A stretch of 64,000 nt of DNA from Osmia lignaria lignaria (Eukaryota > Arthropoda > Insecta > Hymenoptera > Megachilidae). Location: contig NW_027478161.1 of NCBI RefSeq assembly GCF_051020975.1, positions 26,138,001-26,202,000 on the forward strand, read 5' to 3'. The notes below the pieces were generated by a model, which was not told the DNA's origin, did no database searches, and saw only the letters and a program-made list of their open reading frames with translations. Every line of letters begins with the position of its first letter. The stretch's first letter is position 1. Shown here piece after piece: positions 23,802-37,644 of the stretch. Position numbers and translations under genes: made by a program.

Positions 23802-26800
23802 GATCAGATGCGTAGTTCTCGAGATAGATCAAGATATTTAAAAGTTCCGAAGCTGCACCAACATAATAGAGGTACAGAAACCCCGTGGCCTCTTTCTTTG
23901 AGATAACTCTGCACTATTGCGAGCTCCAAATGCCACTTCCAGCTTAGCTGTGCAGAAGAAGAACAACAAGAAGAAGAAATATCTCGAAATATGTCCGTCA
24001 GGCCCCTTCCCTTGAGATATATCTGCAAATATCTCGGAAACGAAACGAGCTATGGCAAAATCTTAAGAGACCTTTTTTGTAGAGAATTATGTTTCCTACT
24101 TTTTATGTTCTATGATATTTTTTGATCAGATGCGTAGTTCTCGAGATAGATCAAGATATTTAAAAGTTCCGAAGCTGCACCAACATAATAGAGGTACAGA
24201 AACCCCGTGGCCTCTTTCTTTGAGATAACTCTGCACTATTGCGAGCTGCAAATGCCACTTCCAGCTTAGCTGTGCAGAAGAAGAACAACAAGAAGAAGAA
24301 ATATCTCGAAATATGTCCGTCTGGCCCCTTCCCTTGAGATAAATCTGCAAATATCTCGGAAACGAAGCGAGCTATGGCAAAATGTTAAGAGACCTTTTTT
24401 GTAGAGAATTAAGTTTCCTTCTTTTTATGTTCTATGATATTTTTCGATCAGATGCGTAGTTCTCGAGATATATCAAGATATTTAAAAGTTCCGAAGCCGC
24501 ACCAACATAATAGAGATACAGAAACACCGTGGCCCCATTCTTTGAGATACCTCTGCACTATTGCGAGCTGGAAATGCCACTTCCAGTTTAGCTGTGCAGA
24601 AGAAGAACAACAAGAAGAAGAAATATCTCGAAATATGTCCGTCAGGCCCCTTCCCTTGAGATATATCTGCAAATATCTCGGAAACGAAACGAGCTATGGC
24701 AAAATCTTAAGAGACCTTTTTTGTAGAGAATTATGTTTCCTACTTTTTATGTTCTATGATATTTTTTGATCAGATGCGTAGTTCTCGAGATAGATCAAGA
24801 TATTTAAAAGTTCCGAAGCTGCACCAACATAATAGAGGTACAGAAACACCGTGGCCTCTTTCTTTGAGATAACTCTGCACTATTGCGAGCTGCAAATGCC
24901 ACTTCCAGCTTAGCTGTGCAGAAGAAGAACAACAAGAAGAAGAAATATCTTGAAATATGTCCGTCAGTCCTCTTCCCTTGAGATAAATCTGCAAATATCT
25001 CGGAAACGAAGCGAGCTATGGCAAAATGTTAAGAGACCTTTTTTGTAGAGAATTAAGTTTCCTACTTTTTATGTTCTATGATATTTTTAGATCAGATGCG
25101 TAGTTCTCGAGATATATCAAGATATTTAAAAGTTCCGAAGCCGCACCAACATAATAGAGATACAGAAACACCGTGGCCCCTTTCTTTGAGATAACTCTGC
25201 ACTATTGCGAGCTGGAAATGCCACTTCCAGTTTAGCTGCGCAGAAGAAGAACGACAAGAAGAAGAAATATCTCGAAATATGTCCGCCAGGCCCCTTCCCT
25301 TGAGATAGATCTGCAAATATCTCGGAAACGAAGCGAGCTATGGCAAAATGTTAAGGGACCTTTTTTGTAGAGAATTAAGTTTCCTACTTTTTATGTTGTG
25401 TGATATTTTTTGATCAGATGCGTAGTTCTCGACATATATCAAGATATTTAAAAGTTCCGAAGCCGCACCAACATAATAGAGATACGGAAACACCGTGGCC
25501 CCTTTCTTTGAGATAACTCTGCACTATTGCGAGCTGCAAATGCCTCTTCCAGCTTAGCTGTGCAGAAGAAGAACAACAAGAAGAAGAAATATCTCGAAAT
25601 ATGTCCGTCAGGCCCCTTCCCTTGAGATAAATCTGCAAATATCTCGGAAACGAAGCGAGCTATGGCAAAATGTTAAGAGACCTTTTTTGTAGAGAATTAA
25701 GTTTCCTTCTTTTTATGTTCTATGATATTTTTCGATCAGATGCGTAGTTCTCGAGATATATCAAGATATTTAAAAGTTCCGAAGCCGCACCGACATAATA
25801 GAGATACAGAAACACCGTGGCCCCATTCTTTGAGATACCTCTGCACTATTGCGAGCTGGAAATGCCACTTCCAGTTTAGCTGTGCAGAAGAAGATCGACA
25901 AGAAGAAGAAATATCTCGAAATATGTCCGCCAGGCCCCTTCCCTTGAGATAGATCTGCAAATATCTCGGAAACGAAGCGAGCTATGGCAAAATGTTAAGG
26001 GACCTTTTTTGTAGAGAATTAAGTTTCCTACTTTTTATGTTCTGTGATATTTTTTGATCAGATGCGTAGTTCTCGACATATATCAAGATATTTAAAAGTT
26101 CCGAAGCCGCACCAACATAATAGAGATACAGAAACACCGTGGCCCCTTTCTTTGAGATAACTCTGCACTATTGCAAGCTGCAAATGCCACTTCCAGCTTA
26201 GCTGTGCAGAAGAAGAACAACAAGAAGAAGAAATATCTCGAAATATGTCCGTCAGGCCCCTTCCCTTGAGATATATCTGCAAATATCTCGGAATCGAAAC
26301 GAGCTATGGCAAAATCTTAAGAGACCTTTTTTGTAGAGAATTATGTTTCCTACAATTTATGTTCTATGATATTTTTTGATCAGATGCGTAGTTCTCGAGA
26401 TATATCCAGATATTTAAAAGTTCCGAAGCGGCACCAACATAATAGAGATACAGAAACACCGTGGCCCCTTTCTTTGAGATAACTCTGCACTATTGCGAGC
26501 TGGAAATGCCACTTCCAGTTTAGCTGTGCAGAAGAAGAACGACAAGAAGAAGAAATATCTCGAAATATGTCCGCCAGGCCCCTTCCCTTGAGATAGATCT
26601 GCAAATATCTCGGAAACGAAGCGAGCTATGGCAAAATGTTAAGGGACCTTTTTTGTAGAGAATTAAGTTTCCTACTTTTTATGTTCTGTGATATTTTTTG
26701 ATCAGATGCGTAGTTCTCGACATATATCAAGATATTTAAAAGTTCCGAAGCCGCACCAACATAATAGAGATACAGAAACACCGTGGCCCCTTTCTTTGAG

Positions 26801-27987
26801 ATAACTCTGCACTATTGCGAGCTGCAAATGCCACTTCCAGCTTAGCTGTGCAGAAGAAGAACAACAAGAAGAAGAAATATCTCGAAATATGTCCGTCAGG
26901 CCCCTTCCCTTGAGATAAATCTGCAAATATCTCGGAAACGAAGCGAGCTATGGCAAAATGTTAAGAGACCTTTTTTGTAGAGAATTAAGTTTCCTTCTTT
27001 TTATGTTCTATGATATTTTTCGATCAGATGCGTAGTTCTCGAGATATATCAAGATATTTAAAAGTTCCGAAGCCGCACCGACATAATAGAGATACAGAAA
27101 CACCGTGGCCCCATTCTTTGAGATACCTCTGCACTATTGCGAGCTGGAAATGCCACTTCCAGTTTAGCTGTGCAGAAGAAGATCGACAAGAAGAAGAAAT
27201 ATCTCGAAATATGTCCGCCAGGCCCCTTCCCTTGAGATAGATCTGCAAATATCTCGGAAACGAAGCGAGCTATGGCAAAATGTTAAGGGACCTTTTTTGT
27301 AGAGAATTAAGTTTCCTACTTTTTATGTTCTGTGATATTTTTTGATCAGATGCGTAGTTCTCGACATATATCAAGATATTTAAAAGTTCCGAAGCCGCAC
27401 CAACATAATAGAGATACAGAAACACCGTGGCCCCTTTCTTTGAGATAACTCTGCACTATTGCGAGCTGCAAATGCCACTTCCAGCTTAGCTGTGCAGAAG
27501 AAGAACAACAAGAAGAAGAAATATCTCGAAATATGTCCGTCAGGCCCCTTCCCTTGAGATATATCTGCAAATATCTCGGAATCGAAACGAGCTATGGCAA
27601 AATCTTAAGAGACCTTTTTTGTAGAGAATTATGTTTCCTACAATTTATGTTCTATGATATTTTTTGATCAGATGCGTAGTTCTCGAGATATATCCAGATA
27701 TTTAAAAGTTCCGAAGCGGCACCAACATAATAGAGATACAGAAACACCGTGGCCCCTTTCTTTGAGATAACTCTGCACTATTGCGAGCTGCAAATGCCAC
27801 TTCCAGCTTAGCTGTGCAGAAGAAGAACAACAAGAAGAAGAAATATCTCGAAATATGTCCGTCAGGCCCCTTCCCTTGAGATATATCTGCAAATATCTCG
27901 GAAACGAAACGAGCTATGGCAAAATCTTAGGAGACCTTTTTTGTAGAGAATTATGTTTCCTACAATTTATGTTCTATGATATTTTTT
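23802..27987 (+). repeat. 13-monomer higher-order repeat, copy B (4,186 bp)
   Basis: All thirteen monomers follow the order of 19,614-23,801. Shared rare markers include GAGCTCCAAATG, CGTCTGG, ATCTTGAAATATG, TTTTTAGATCAG, GTTGTGTGAT, CACCGACATAATAG, AAGATCGAC and GGAATCGAAACG. Private changes in this copy include GCTGCGCAG at 25,237, GATACGGAAAC near 25,485 and GCCTCTTCC near 25,542. The pair is the clearest recent amplification in this half of the window. Confidence 0.92.
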
Positions 27988-29919
27988 GATCAGATGCGTA
28001 GTTCTCAAGATATATCCAGATATTTAAAAGTTCCGAAGCGGCACCAACATAACAGAGATACAGAAACACCTTGGCCCCTTTCTTTGAGGTAACTCTGCAC
28101 TATTGCGAGCTGCAAATGCCACTTCCAGCTTAGCTGTGCAGAAGAAGAACAACAAGAAGAAGAAATATCTCGAAGTATGTCCGTCAGGCCCCATCCCTTG
28201 AGATAAATCTGCAAATATCTCGGAAACGAAGCGAGCTATGGCAAAATGTTAAGAGACCTTTTTTGTAGAGAATTAAGTTTCCTTCTTTTTATGTTCTATG
28301 ATATTTTTCGATCAGATGCGTAGTTCTCGAGATATATCAAGATATTTAAAAGTTCCGAAGCCGCACCAACATAATAGAGATACAGAAACACAGTGGCCCC
28401 TTTCTTTGAGATAACTCTGCACTATTGCGAGCTGGAAATGCCACTTCCAGTTTAGCTGTGCAGAAGAAGAACAACAAGAAGAAGAAATATCATGAAATAT
28501 GTCCGTCAGGACCCTTCCCTTGAGATAAATCTGCAAATATCTCGGAAACGAAGCGAGCTATGGCAAAATATTGAGAGACCTTTTTTGTAGAGAATTATGT
28601 TTCCTACAATTTATGTTCTATGATATTTTTTGATCAGAAGCGCAGTTTTCGAGATATATCGAGATATTTAAAAGTTCCGAAGCCGCACCAACATAATACA
28701 GATTCAGAAACACCGTGGCCCCTTTCTTCGGGATAACTCTGCACTATTGCGAGCTGGAAATGCCACTTCCAGTTTAGCTGTGCAGAAGAAGAACAACAAG
28801 AAGAAGAAATATCTCGAAATATGTCCGTTAGGACCCTTCCCTTGAGATAAATCTGCAAATATCTCGGAAACGAAGCGAGCTATGGCAAAACGTTAAGAGA
28901 CCTTTTTTGTAGAGAATTATGTTTCCTACAATTTATGTTCTATGATATTTTTTGATCAGAAGCGTAGTTTTCGAGATATATCGAGATATTTAAAAGTTCC
29001 GAAGCCGCACCAACATAATAGAGATACAGAAACACCGTGGCCCCTTTCTTTGAGATAACTCTGCACTATTGCGAGCTGGAAATGCCACTTCCAGTTTAGC
29101 TGTGCAGAAGAAGAACGACAAGAAGAAGAAATATCTCGAAATATGTCCGCCAGGCCCCTTCCCTTGAGATAGATCTGCAAATATCTCGGAAACGAAGCGA
29201 GCTATGGTAAAATGTTAAGGGACCTTTTTTGTAGAGAATTATGTTTCCTACAATTTATGTTCTATGATATTTTTTGATCAGATGCGTAGTTCTCGAGATA
29301 TATCCAGATATTTAAAAGTTCCGAAGCGGCACCAACATAATAGAGATACAGAAACACCGTGGCCCCTTTCTTTGAGGTAACTCTGCACTATTGCGAGCTG
29401 CAAATGCCACTTCCAGTTTAGCTGTGCAGAAGAAGATCGACAAGAAGAAGAAATATCTCGAAATATGTCCGCCAGGCCCCTTCCCTTGAGATAGATCTGC
29501 AAATATCTCGGAAACGAAGCGAGCTATGGCAAAATGTTAAGGGACCTTTTTTGTAGAGAATTAAGTTTCCTACTTTTTATGTTCTGTGATATTTTTTGAT
29601 CAGATGCGTAGTTCTCGACATATATCAAGATATTTAAAAGTTCCGAAGCCGCACCAACATAATAGAGATACAGAAACACCGTGGCCCCTTTCTTTGAGAT
29701 AACTCTGCACTATTGCGAGCTGCAAATGCCACTTCCAGCTTAGCTGTGCAGAAGAAGAACAACAAGAAGAAGAAATATCTCGAAATATGTCCGTCAGGCC
29801 CCTTCCCTTGAGATATATCTGCAAATATCTCGGAATCGAAACGAGCTATGGCAAAATCTTAAGAGACCTTTTTTGTAGAGAATTATGTTTCCTACAATTT
29901 ATGTTCTATGATATTTTTT
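27988..29919 (+). repeat. 6-monomer repeat, copy 1 (1,932 bp)
   Basis: Order: F-like, H, P, R, F/R hybrid, C. The first four monomers recur 1,932 bp later. Rare shared markers are GGCCCCATCCC (28,187 region and 30,119 region) and GCTATGGTAAAATG in the R unit (near 29,202 and 31,134). Confidence 0.88.
29276..29597 (+). repeat. Hybrid monomer (F left / AAGATCGAC-type R right)
   Basis: The left markers are TATATCCAGATATT, AAGCGGCACC, GAGGTAAC and GCTGCAAATG. The right markers are CCAGTTTA, AAGATCGAC and CGCCAGG. The switch is within 29,401-29,417, that is, inside the hairpin segment (monomer positions 126-142). Confidence 0.8.
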
Positions 29920-31851
29920 GATCAGATGCGTAGTTCTCGAGATATATCCAGATATTTAAAAGTTCCGAAGCGGCACCAACATAATAGAGATACAGAAACA
30001 CCGTGGCCCCTTTCTTTGAGCTAACTCTGCACTATTGCGAGCTGCAAATGCCACTTCCAGCTTAGCTGTGCAGAAGAAGAACAACAAGAAGAAGAAATAT
30101 CTCGAAGTATGTCCGTCAGGCCCCATCCCTTGAGATAAATCTGCAAATATCTCGGAAACGAAGCGAGCTATGGCAAAATGTTAAGAGACCTTTTTTGTAG
30201 AGAATTAAGTTTCCTTCTTTTTATGTTCTATGATATTTTTCGATCAGATGCGTAGTTCTCGAGATATATCAAGATATTTAAAAGTTCCGAAGCCGCACCA
30301 ACATAATAGAGATACAGAAACACAGTGGCCCCTTTCTTTGAGATAACTCTGCACTATTGCGAGCTGGAAATGCCACTTCCAGTTTAGCTGTGCAGAAGAA
30401 GAACAACAAGAAGAAGAAATATCATGAAATATGTCCGTCAGGACCCTTCCCTTGAGATAAATCTGCAAATATCTCGGAAACGAAGCGAGCTATGGCAAAA
30501 TATTGAGAGACCTTTTTTGTAGAGAATTATGTTTCCTACAATTTATGTTCTATGATATTTTTTGATCAGAAGCGCAGTTTTCGAGATATATCGAGATATT
30601 TAAAAGTTCCGAAGCCGCACCAACATAATACAGATTCAGAAACACCGTGGCCCCTTTCTTCGGGATAACTCTGCACTATTGCGAGCTGGAAATGCCACTT
30701 CCAGTTTAGCTGTGCAGAAGAAGAACAACAAGAAGAAGAAATATCTCGAAATATGTCCGTTAGGACCCTTCCCTTGAGATAAATCTGCAAATATCTCGGA
30801 AACGAAGCGAGCTATGGCAAAACGTTAAGAGACCTTTTTTGTAGAGAATTATGTTTCCTACAATTTATGTTCTATGATATTTTTTGATCAGAAGCGTAGT
30901 TTTCGAGATATATCGAGATATTTAAAAGTTCCGAAGCCGCACCAACATAATAGAGATACAGAAACACCGTGGCCCCTTTCTTTGAGATAACTCTGCACTA
31001 TTGCGAGCTGGAAATGCCACTTCCAGTTTAGCTGTGCAGAAGAAGAACGACAAGAAGAAGAAATATCTCGAAATATGTCCGCCAGGCCCCTTCCCTTGAG
31101 ATAGATCTGCAAATATCTCGGAAACGAAGCGAGCTATGGTAAAATGTTAAGGGACCTTTTTTGTAGAGAATTATGTTTCCTACAATTTATGTTCTATGAT
31201 ATTTTTTGATCAGATGCGTAGTTCTCGAGATATATCCAGATATTTAAAAGTTCCGAAGCGGCACCAACATAATAGAGATACAGAAACACCGTGGCCCCTT
31301 TCTTTGAGGTAACTCTGCACTATTGCGAGCTGCAAATGCCACTTCCAGCTTAGCTGTGCAGAAGAAGAACAACAAGAAGAAGAAATATCTCGAAATATGT
31401 CCGTCAGGCCCCTTCCCTTGAGATAAATCTGCAAATATCTCGGAAACGAAGCGAGCTATGGCAAAATGTTAAGAGACCTTTTTTGTAGAGAATTAAGTTT
31501 CCTTCTTTTTATGTTCTATGATATTTTTCGATCAGATGCGTAGTTCTCGAGATATATCAAGATATTTAAAAGTTCCGAAGCCGCACCAACATAATAGAGA
31601 TACAGAAACACCGTGGCCCCATTCTTTGAGATACCTCTGCACTTTTGCGAGCTGGAAATGCCACTTCCAGTTTAGCTGTGCAGAAGAAGAACGACAAGAA
31701 GAAGAAATATCTCGAAATATGTCCGCCAGGCCCCTTCCCTTGAGATAGATCTGCAAATATCTCGGAAACGAAGCGAGCTATGGCAAAATGTTAAGGGACC
31801 TTTTTTGTAGAGAATTAAGTTTCCTACAATTTATGTTCTATGATATTTTTT
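29920..31851 (+). repeat. 6-monomer repeat, copy 2 (1,932 bp, last two monomers differ)
   Basis: Order: F-like, H, P, R, E, R-like. The first four match 27,988-29,275. The final R-like unit (31,530) carries GCACTTTTGCG, a private change. The monomer at 29,920 has TTGAGCTAACTC, which puts a stop in the otherwise open minus-strand frame. Confidence 0.88.
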
Positions 31852-33139
31852 GATCAGAAGCGCAGTTTTCGAGATATATCGAGATATTTAAAAGTTCCGA
31901 AGCCGCACCAACATAATACAGATTCAGAAACACCGTGGCCCCTTTCTTCGGGATAACTCTGCACTATTGCGAGCTGGAAATGCCACTTCCAGTTTAGCTG
32001 TGCAGAAGAAGAACAACAAGAAGAAGAAATATCTCGAAATATGTCCGTTAGGACCCTTCCCTTGAGATAAATCTGCAAATATCTCGGAAACGAAGCGAGC
32101 TATGGCAAAACGTTAAGAGACCTTTTTTGTAGAGAATTATGTTTCCTACAATTTATGTTCTATGATATTTTTTGATCAGAAGCGTAGTTTTCGAGATATA
32201 TCGAGATATTTAAAAGTTCCGAAGCCGCACCAACATAATAGAGATACAGAAACACCGTGGCCCCTGTCTTTGAGATAACTCTGCACTATTGCGAGCTGGA
32301 AATGCCACTTCCAGTTTAGCTGTGCAGAAGAAGAACGACAAGAAGAAGAAATATCTCGAAATATGTCCGCCAGGCCCCTTCCCTTGAGATAGATCTGCAA
32401 ATATCTCGGAAACGAAGCGAGCTATGGCAAAATGTTAAGGAACCTTTTTTGTAGAGAATTAAGTTTCCTACTTTTTATGTTCTGTGATATTTTTTGATCA
32501 GATGCGTAGTTCTCGACATATATCAAGATATTTAAAAGTTCCGAAGCCGCACCAACATAATAGAGATACAGAAACACCGTGGCCCCTTTCTTTGAGATAA
32601 CTCTGCACTATTGCGAGCTGCAAATGCCACTTCCAGCTTAGCTGTGCAGAAGAAGAACAACAAGAAGAAGAAATATCTCGAAATATGTCCGTCAGGCCTC
32701 TTCCCTTGAGATATATCTGCAAATATCTCGGAAACGAAACGAGCTATGGCAAAATCTTAAGAGACCTTTTTTGTAGAGAATTATGTTTCCTACAATTTAT
32801 GTTCTATGATATTGTTTGATCAGATGCGTAGTTCTCGAGATATATCCAGATATTCAAAAGTTCCGAAGCGGCACCAACATAATAGAGATACAGAAACACC
32901 GTGGCCCCTTTCTTTGAGGTAACTCTGCACTATTGCGAGCTGCAAATGCCACTTCCAGCTTAGCTGTGCAGAAGAAGAACAACAAGAAGAAGAAATATCT
33001 CGAAATATGTCCGTCAGGCCCCTTCCCTTGAGATAAATCTGCAAATATCTCGGAAACGAAGCGAGCTATGGCAAAATGTTAAGAGACCTTTTTTGTAGAG
33101 AATTAAGTTTCCTTCTTTTTATGTTCTATGATATTTTTC

Positions 33140-33460
33140 GATCAGATGCGTAGTTCTCGAGATATATCAAGATATTTGAAGTTCCGAAGCCGCACCAACA
33201 TAATAGAGATACAGAAACACAGTGGCCCCATTCTTTGAGATACCTCTGCACTATTGCGAGCTGGAAATGCCACTTCCAGTTTAGCTGTGCAGAAGAAGAA
33301 TAACAAGAAGAAGAAATATCTCGAAATATGTCCGTTAGGACCCTTCCCTTGAGATAAATCTGCAAATATCTCGGAAACGAAGCGAGCTATGGCAAAACGT
33401 TAAGAGACCTTTTTTGTAGAGAATTATGTTTCCTACAATTTATGTTCTATGATATTTTTT
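33140..33460 (+). repeat. Hybrid 321-bp monomer (T left / P right)
   Basis: The left part has TTTGAAGTTCC, CCCCATTCTTTG and GATACCTCTG of T. The right part has CGTTAGGACCC and AAACGTTAAG of P. The switch lies between 33,243 and 33,336. In the left-end segment T, S, H, P are consecutive (941-2,227), so this is what a three-monomer deletion by crossover of T with P would give. AAGAATAACAAG is a private change. Confidence 0.82.
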
Positions 33461-36400
33461 GATCAGAAGCGTAGTTTTCGAGATATATCGAGATATTTAA
33501 AAGTTCCGAAGCCGCACCAACATAATAGAGATACAGAAACACCGTGGCCCCTTTCTTTGAGATAACTCTGCACTATTGCGAGCTGGAAATGCCACTTCCA
33601 GTTTAGCTGTGCAGAAGAAGAACGACAAGAAGAAGAAATATCTCGAAATATGTCCGCCAGGCCCCTTCCCTTGAGATAGATCTGCAAATATCTCGGAAAC
33701 GAAGCGAGCTATGGCGAAATGTTAAGGGACGTTTTTTGTAGAGAATTATGTTTCCTACAATTTATGTTCTATGATATTTTTTGATCAGATGCGTAGTTCT
33801 CGAGATATATCCAGATATTTAAAAGTTCCGAAGCGGCACCAACATAATAGAGATACAGAAACACCGTGGCCCCTTTCTTTGAGGTAACTCTGCACTATTG
33901 CGAGCTGCAAATGCCACTTCCAGCTTAGCTGTGCAGAAGAAGAACAACAAGAAGAAGAAATATCTCGAAGTATGTCCGTCAGGCCCCTTCCCTTGAGATA
34001 AATCTGCAAATATCTCGGAAACAAAGCGAGCTATGGCAAAATGTTAAGAGACCTTTTTTGTAGAGAATTAAGTTTCCTTCTTTTTATGTTCTATGATATT
34101 TTTCGATCAGATGCGTAGTTCTCGAGATATATCAAGATATTTAAAAGTTCCGAAGCCGCACCAACATAATAGAGATACAGAAACACAGTGGCCCCTTTCT
34201 TTGAGATAACTCTGCACTATTGCGAGCTGGAAATGCCACTTCCAGTTTAGCTGTGCAGAAGAAGAACAACAAGAAGAAGAAATATCATGAAATATGTCCG
34301 TCAGGACCCTTCCCTTGAGATAAATCTGCAAATATCTCGGAAACGAAGCGAGCTATGGCAAAATATTGGGAGACCTTTTTTGTAGAGAATTATGTTTCCT
34401 ACAATTTATGTTCTATGATATTTTTTGATCAGAAGCGCAGTTTTCGAGATATATCGAGATATTTAAAAGTTCCGAAGCCGCACCAACATAATACAGATTC
34501 AGAAACACCGTGGCCCCTTTCTTCGGGATAACTCTGCACTATTGCGAGCTGGAAATGCCACTTCCAGTTTAGGTGTGCAGAAGAAGAACAACAAGAAGAA
34601 GAAATATCTCGAAATATGTCCGTTAGGACCCTTCCCTTGAGATAAATCTGCAAATATCTCGGAAACGAAGCGAGCTATGGCAAAACGTTAAGAGACCTTT
34701 TTTGTAGAGAATTATGTTTCCTACAATTTATGTTCTATGATATTTTTTGATCAGAAGCGTAGTTTTCCAGATATATCGAGATATTTAAAAGTTCCGAAGC
34801 CGCACCAACATAATAGAGATACAGAAACACCGTGGCCCCTTTCTTTGAGATAACTCTGCACTATTGCGAGCTGGAAATGCCACTTCCAGTTTAGCTGTGC
34901 AGAAGAAGAACGACAAGAAGAAGAAATATCTCGAAATATGTCCGCCAGGCCCCTTCCCTTGAGATAAATCTGCAAATATCTCGGAAACGAAGCAAGCTAT
35001 GGCAAAATGTTAAGAGACCTTTTTTGTAGAGAATTAAGGTTCCTTCTTTTTATGTTCTATGATATTTTTCGATCAGATGCGTAGTTCTCGAGATATATCA
35101 AGATATTTGAAGTTCCGAAGCCGCACCAACATAATAGAGATACAGAAACACCGTGGCCCCATTCTTTGAGATACCTCTGCACTATTGCGAGCTGGAAATG
35201 CCACTTCCAGTTTAGCTGTGCAGAAGAAGAACAACAAGAAGAAGAAATATCTCAAAATATGTCCGTCAGGCCCCTTCCCTTGAGATATATCTGCAAATAT
35301 CTCGGAAACGAAACGAGCTATGGCAAAATCTTAAGAGACCTTTTATGTAGAGAATTATGTTTCCTACTTTTTATGTTCTATGATATTTTTTGATCAGATG
35401 CGTAGTTCTCGAGATAGATCAAGATATTTAAAAGTTCCGAAGCCGCACCAACATAATAGAGATACAGAAACACCGTGGCCCCTTTCTGTGAGATAACTCT
35501 GCACTATTGCGAGCTGCAAATGCCACTTCCAGCTTAGCTGTGCAGAAGAAGAACAACAAGAAGAAGAAATATCTCGAAATATGTCCGTCAGGCCCCTTCC
35601 CTTGAGATATATCTGCAAATATCTCGGAAACGAAACGAGCTATGGCAAAATCTTAAGAGACCTTTTTTGTAGAGAATTATGTTTCCTACTTTTTATGTTC
35701 TATGATATTTTTTGATCAGATGCGTAGTTCTCGAGATATATCCAGATATTCAAAAGTTCCGAAGCGGCACCAACATAATAGAGATACAGAAACACCGTGG
35801 CCCCTTTCTTTGAGGTAACTCTGCACTATTGCGAGCTGCAAATGCCACTTCCAGCTTAGCTGTGCAGAAGAAGAACAACAAGAAGAAGAAATATCTCGAA
35901 ATATGTCCGTCAGGCCCCTTCCCTTGAGATAAATCTGCAAATATCTCGGAAACGAAGCGAGCTATGGCAAAATGTTAAGAGACCTTTTTTGTAGAGAATT
36001 AAGTTTCCTTCTTTTTATGTTCTATGATATTTTTCGATCAGATGCGTAGTTCTCGAGATATATCAAGATATTTGAAGTTCCGAAGCCGCACCAACATAAT
36101 AGAGATACAGAAACACAGTGGCCCCATTCTTTGAGATACCTCTGCACTATTGCGAGCTGGAAATGCCACTTCCAGTTTAGCTGTGCAGAAGAAGAACAAC
36201 AAGAAGAAGAAATATCTCGAAATATGTCCGTCAGGCCCCTTCCCTTGAGATACATCTGCAAATATCTCGGAAACGAAACGAGCTATGGCAAATTCTTAAG
36301 AGACCTTTTTTGTAGAGAATTATGATTCCTACTTTTTATGTTCTATGATATTTTTTGATCAGATGCGTAGTTCTCGAGATAGATCAAGATATTTAAAAGT

Positions 36401-37322
36401 TCCGAAGCTGCACCAACATAATAGAGGTACAGAAACACCGTGGCCTCTTTCTTTGAGATAACTCTGCACTATTGCGAGCTGCAAATACCACTTCCAGCTT
36501 AGCTGTGCAGAAGAAGAACAACAAGAAGAAGAAATATCTCGAAGTATGTCCGTCAGGCCCCTTCCCTTGAGATAAATCTGCAAATATCTCGGAAACGAAG
36601 CGAGCTATGGCAAAATGTTAAGAGACCTTTTTTGTAGAGAATTAAGTTTCCTTCTTTTTATGTTCTATGATATTTTTCGATCAGATGCGTAGTTCTCGAG
36701 ATATATCAAGATATTTAAAAGTTCCGAAGCCGCACCAACATAATAGAGATACAGAAACACAGTGGCCCCTTTCTTTGAGATAACTCTGCACTATTGCGAG
36801 CTGGAAATGCCACTTCCAGTTTAGCTGTGCAGAAGAAGAACAACAAGAAGAAGAAATATCATGAAATATGTCCGTCAGGACCCTTCCCTTGAGATAAATC
36901 TGCAAATATCTCGGAAACGAAGCGAGCTATGGCAAAATATTGAGAGACCTTTTTTGTAGAGAATTATGTTTCCTACAATTTATGTTCTATGATATTTTTT
37001 GATCAGAAGCGCAGTTTTCGAGATATATCGAGATATTTAAAAGTTCCGAAGCCGCACCAACATAATACAGATTCAGAAACACCGTGGCCCCTTTCTTCGG
37101 GATAACTCTGCACTATTGCGAGCTGGAAATGCCACTTCCAGTTTAGCTGTGCAGAAGAAGAACAACAAGAAGAAGAAATATCTCGAAATATGTCCGTTAG
37201 GACCCTTCCCTTGAGATAAATCTGCAAATATCTCGGAAACGAAGCGAGCTATGGCAAAACGTTAAGAGACCTTTTTTGTAGAGAATTATGTTTCCTACAA
37301 TTTATGTTCTATGATATTTTTT

Positions 37323-37644
37323 GATCAGAAGCGTAGTTTTCGAGATATATCGAGATATTTAAAAGTTCCGAAGCCGCACCAACATAATAGAGATACAGAA
37401 ACACCGTGGCCCCTTTCTTTGAGGTAACTCTGCACTATTGCGAGCTGCAAATGCCACTTCCAGCTTAGCTGTGCAGAAGAAGAACAACAAGAAGAAGAAA
37501 TATCTCGAAGTATGTCCGTCAGGCCCCTTCCCTTGAGATAAATCTGCAAATATCTCGGAAACAAAGCGAGCTATGGCAAAATGTTAAGAGACCTTTTTTG
37601 TAGAGAATTAAGTTTCCTTCTTTTTATGTTCTATGATATTTTTC
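37323..37644 (+). repeat. Hybrid monomer (R left / F right)
   Basis: The left markers are GAAGCGTAGTTTTCG, TATATCGAGATATT and AAGCCGCACC; the right markers are GAGGTAAC, GAAGTATG and AACAAAGCG. The switch lies between 37,375 and 37,424. R and F are neighbours at 2,228-2,871, so this equals a one-monomer deletion. Confidence 0.8.
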
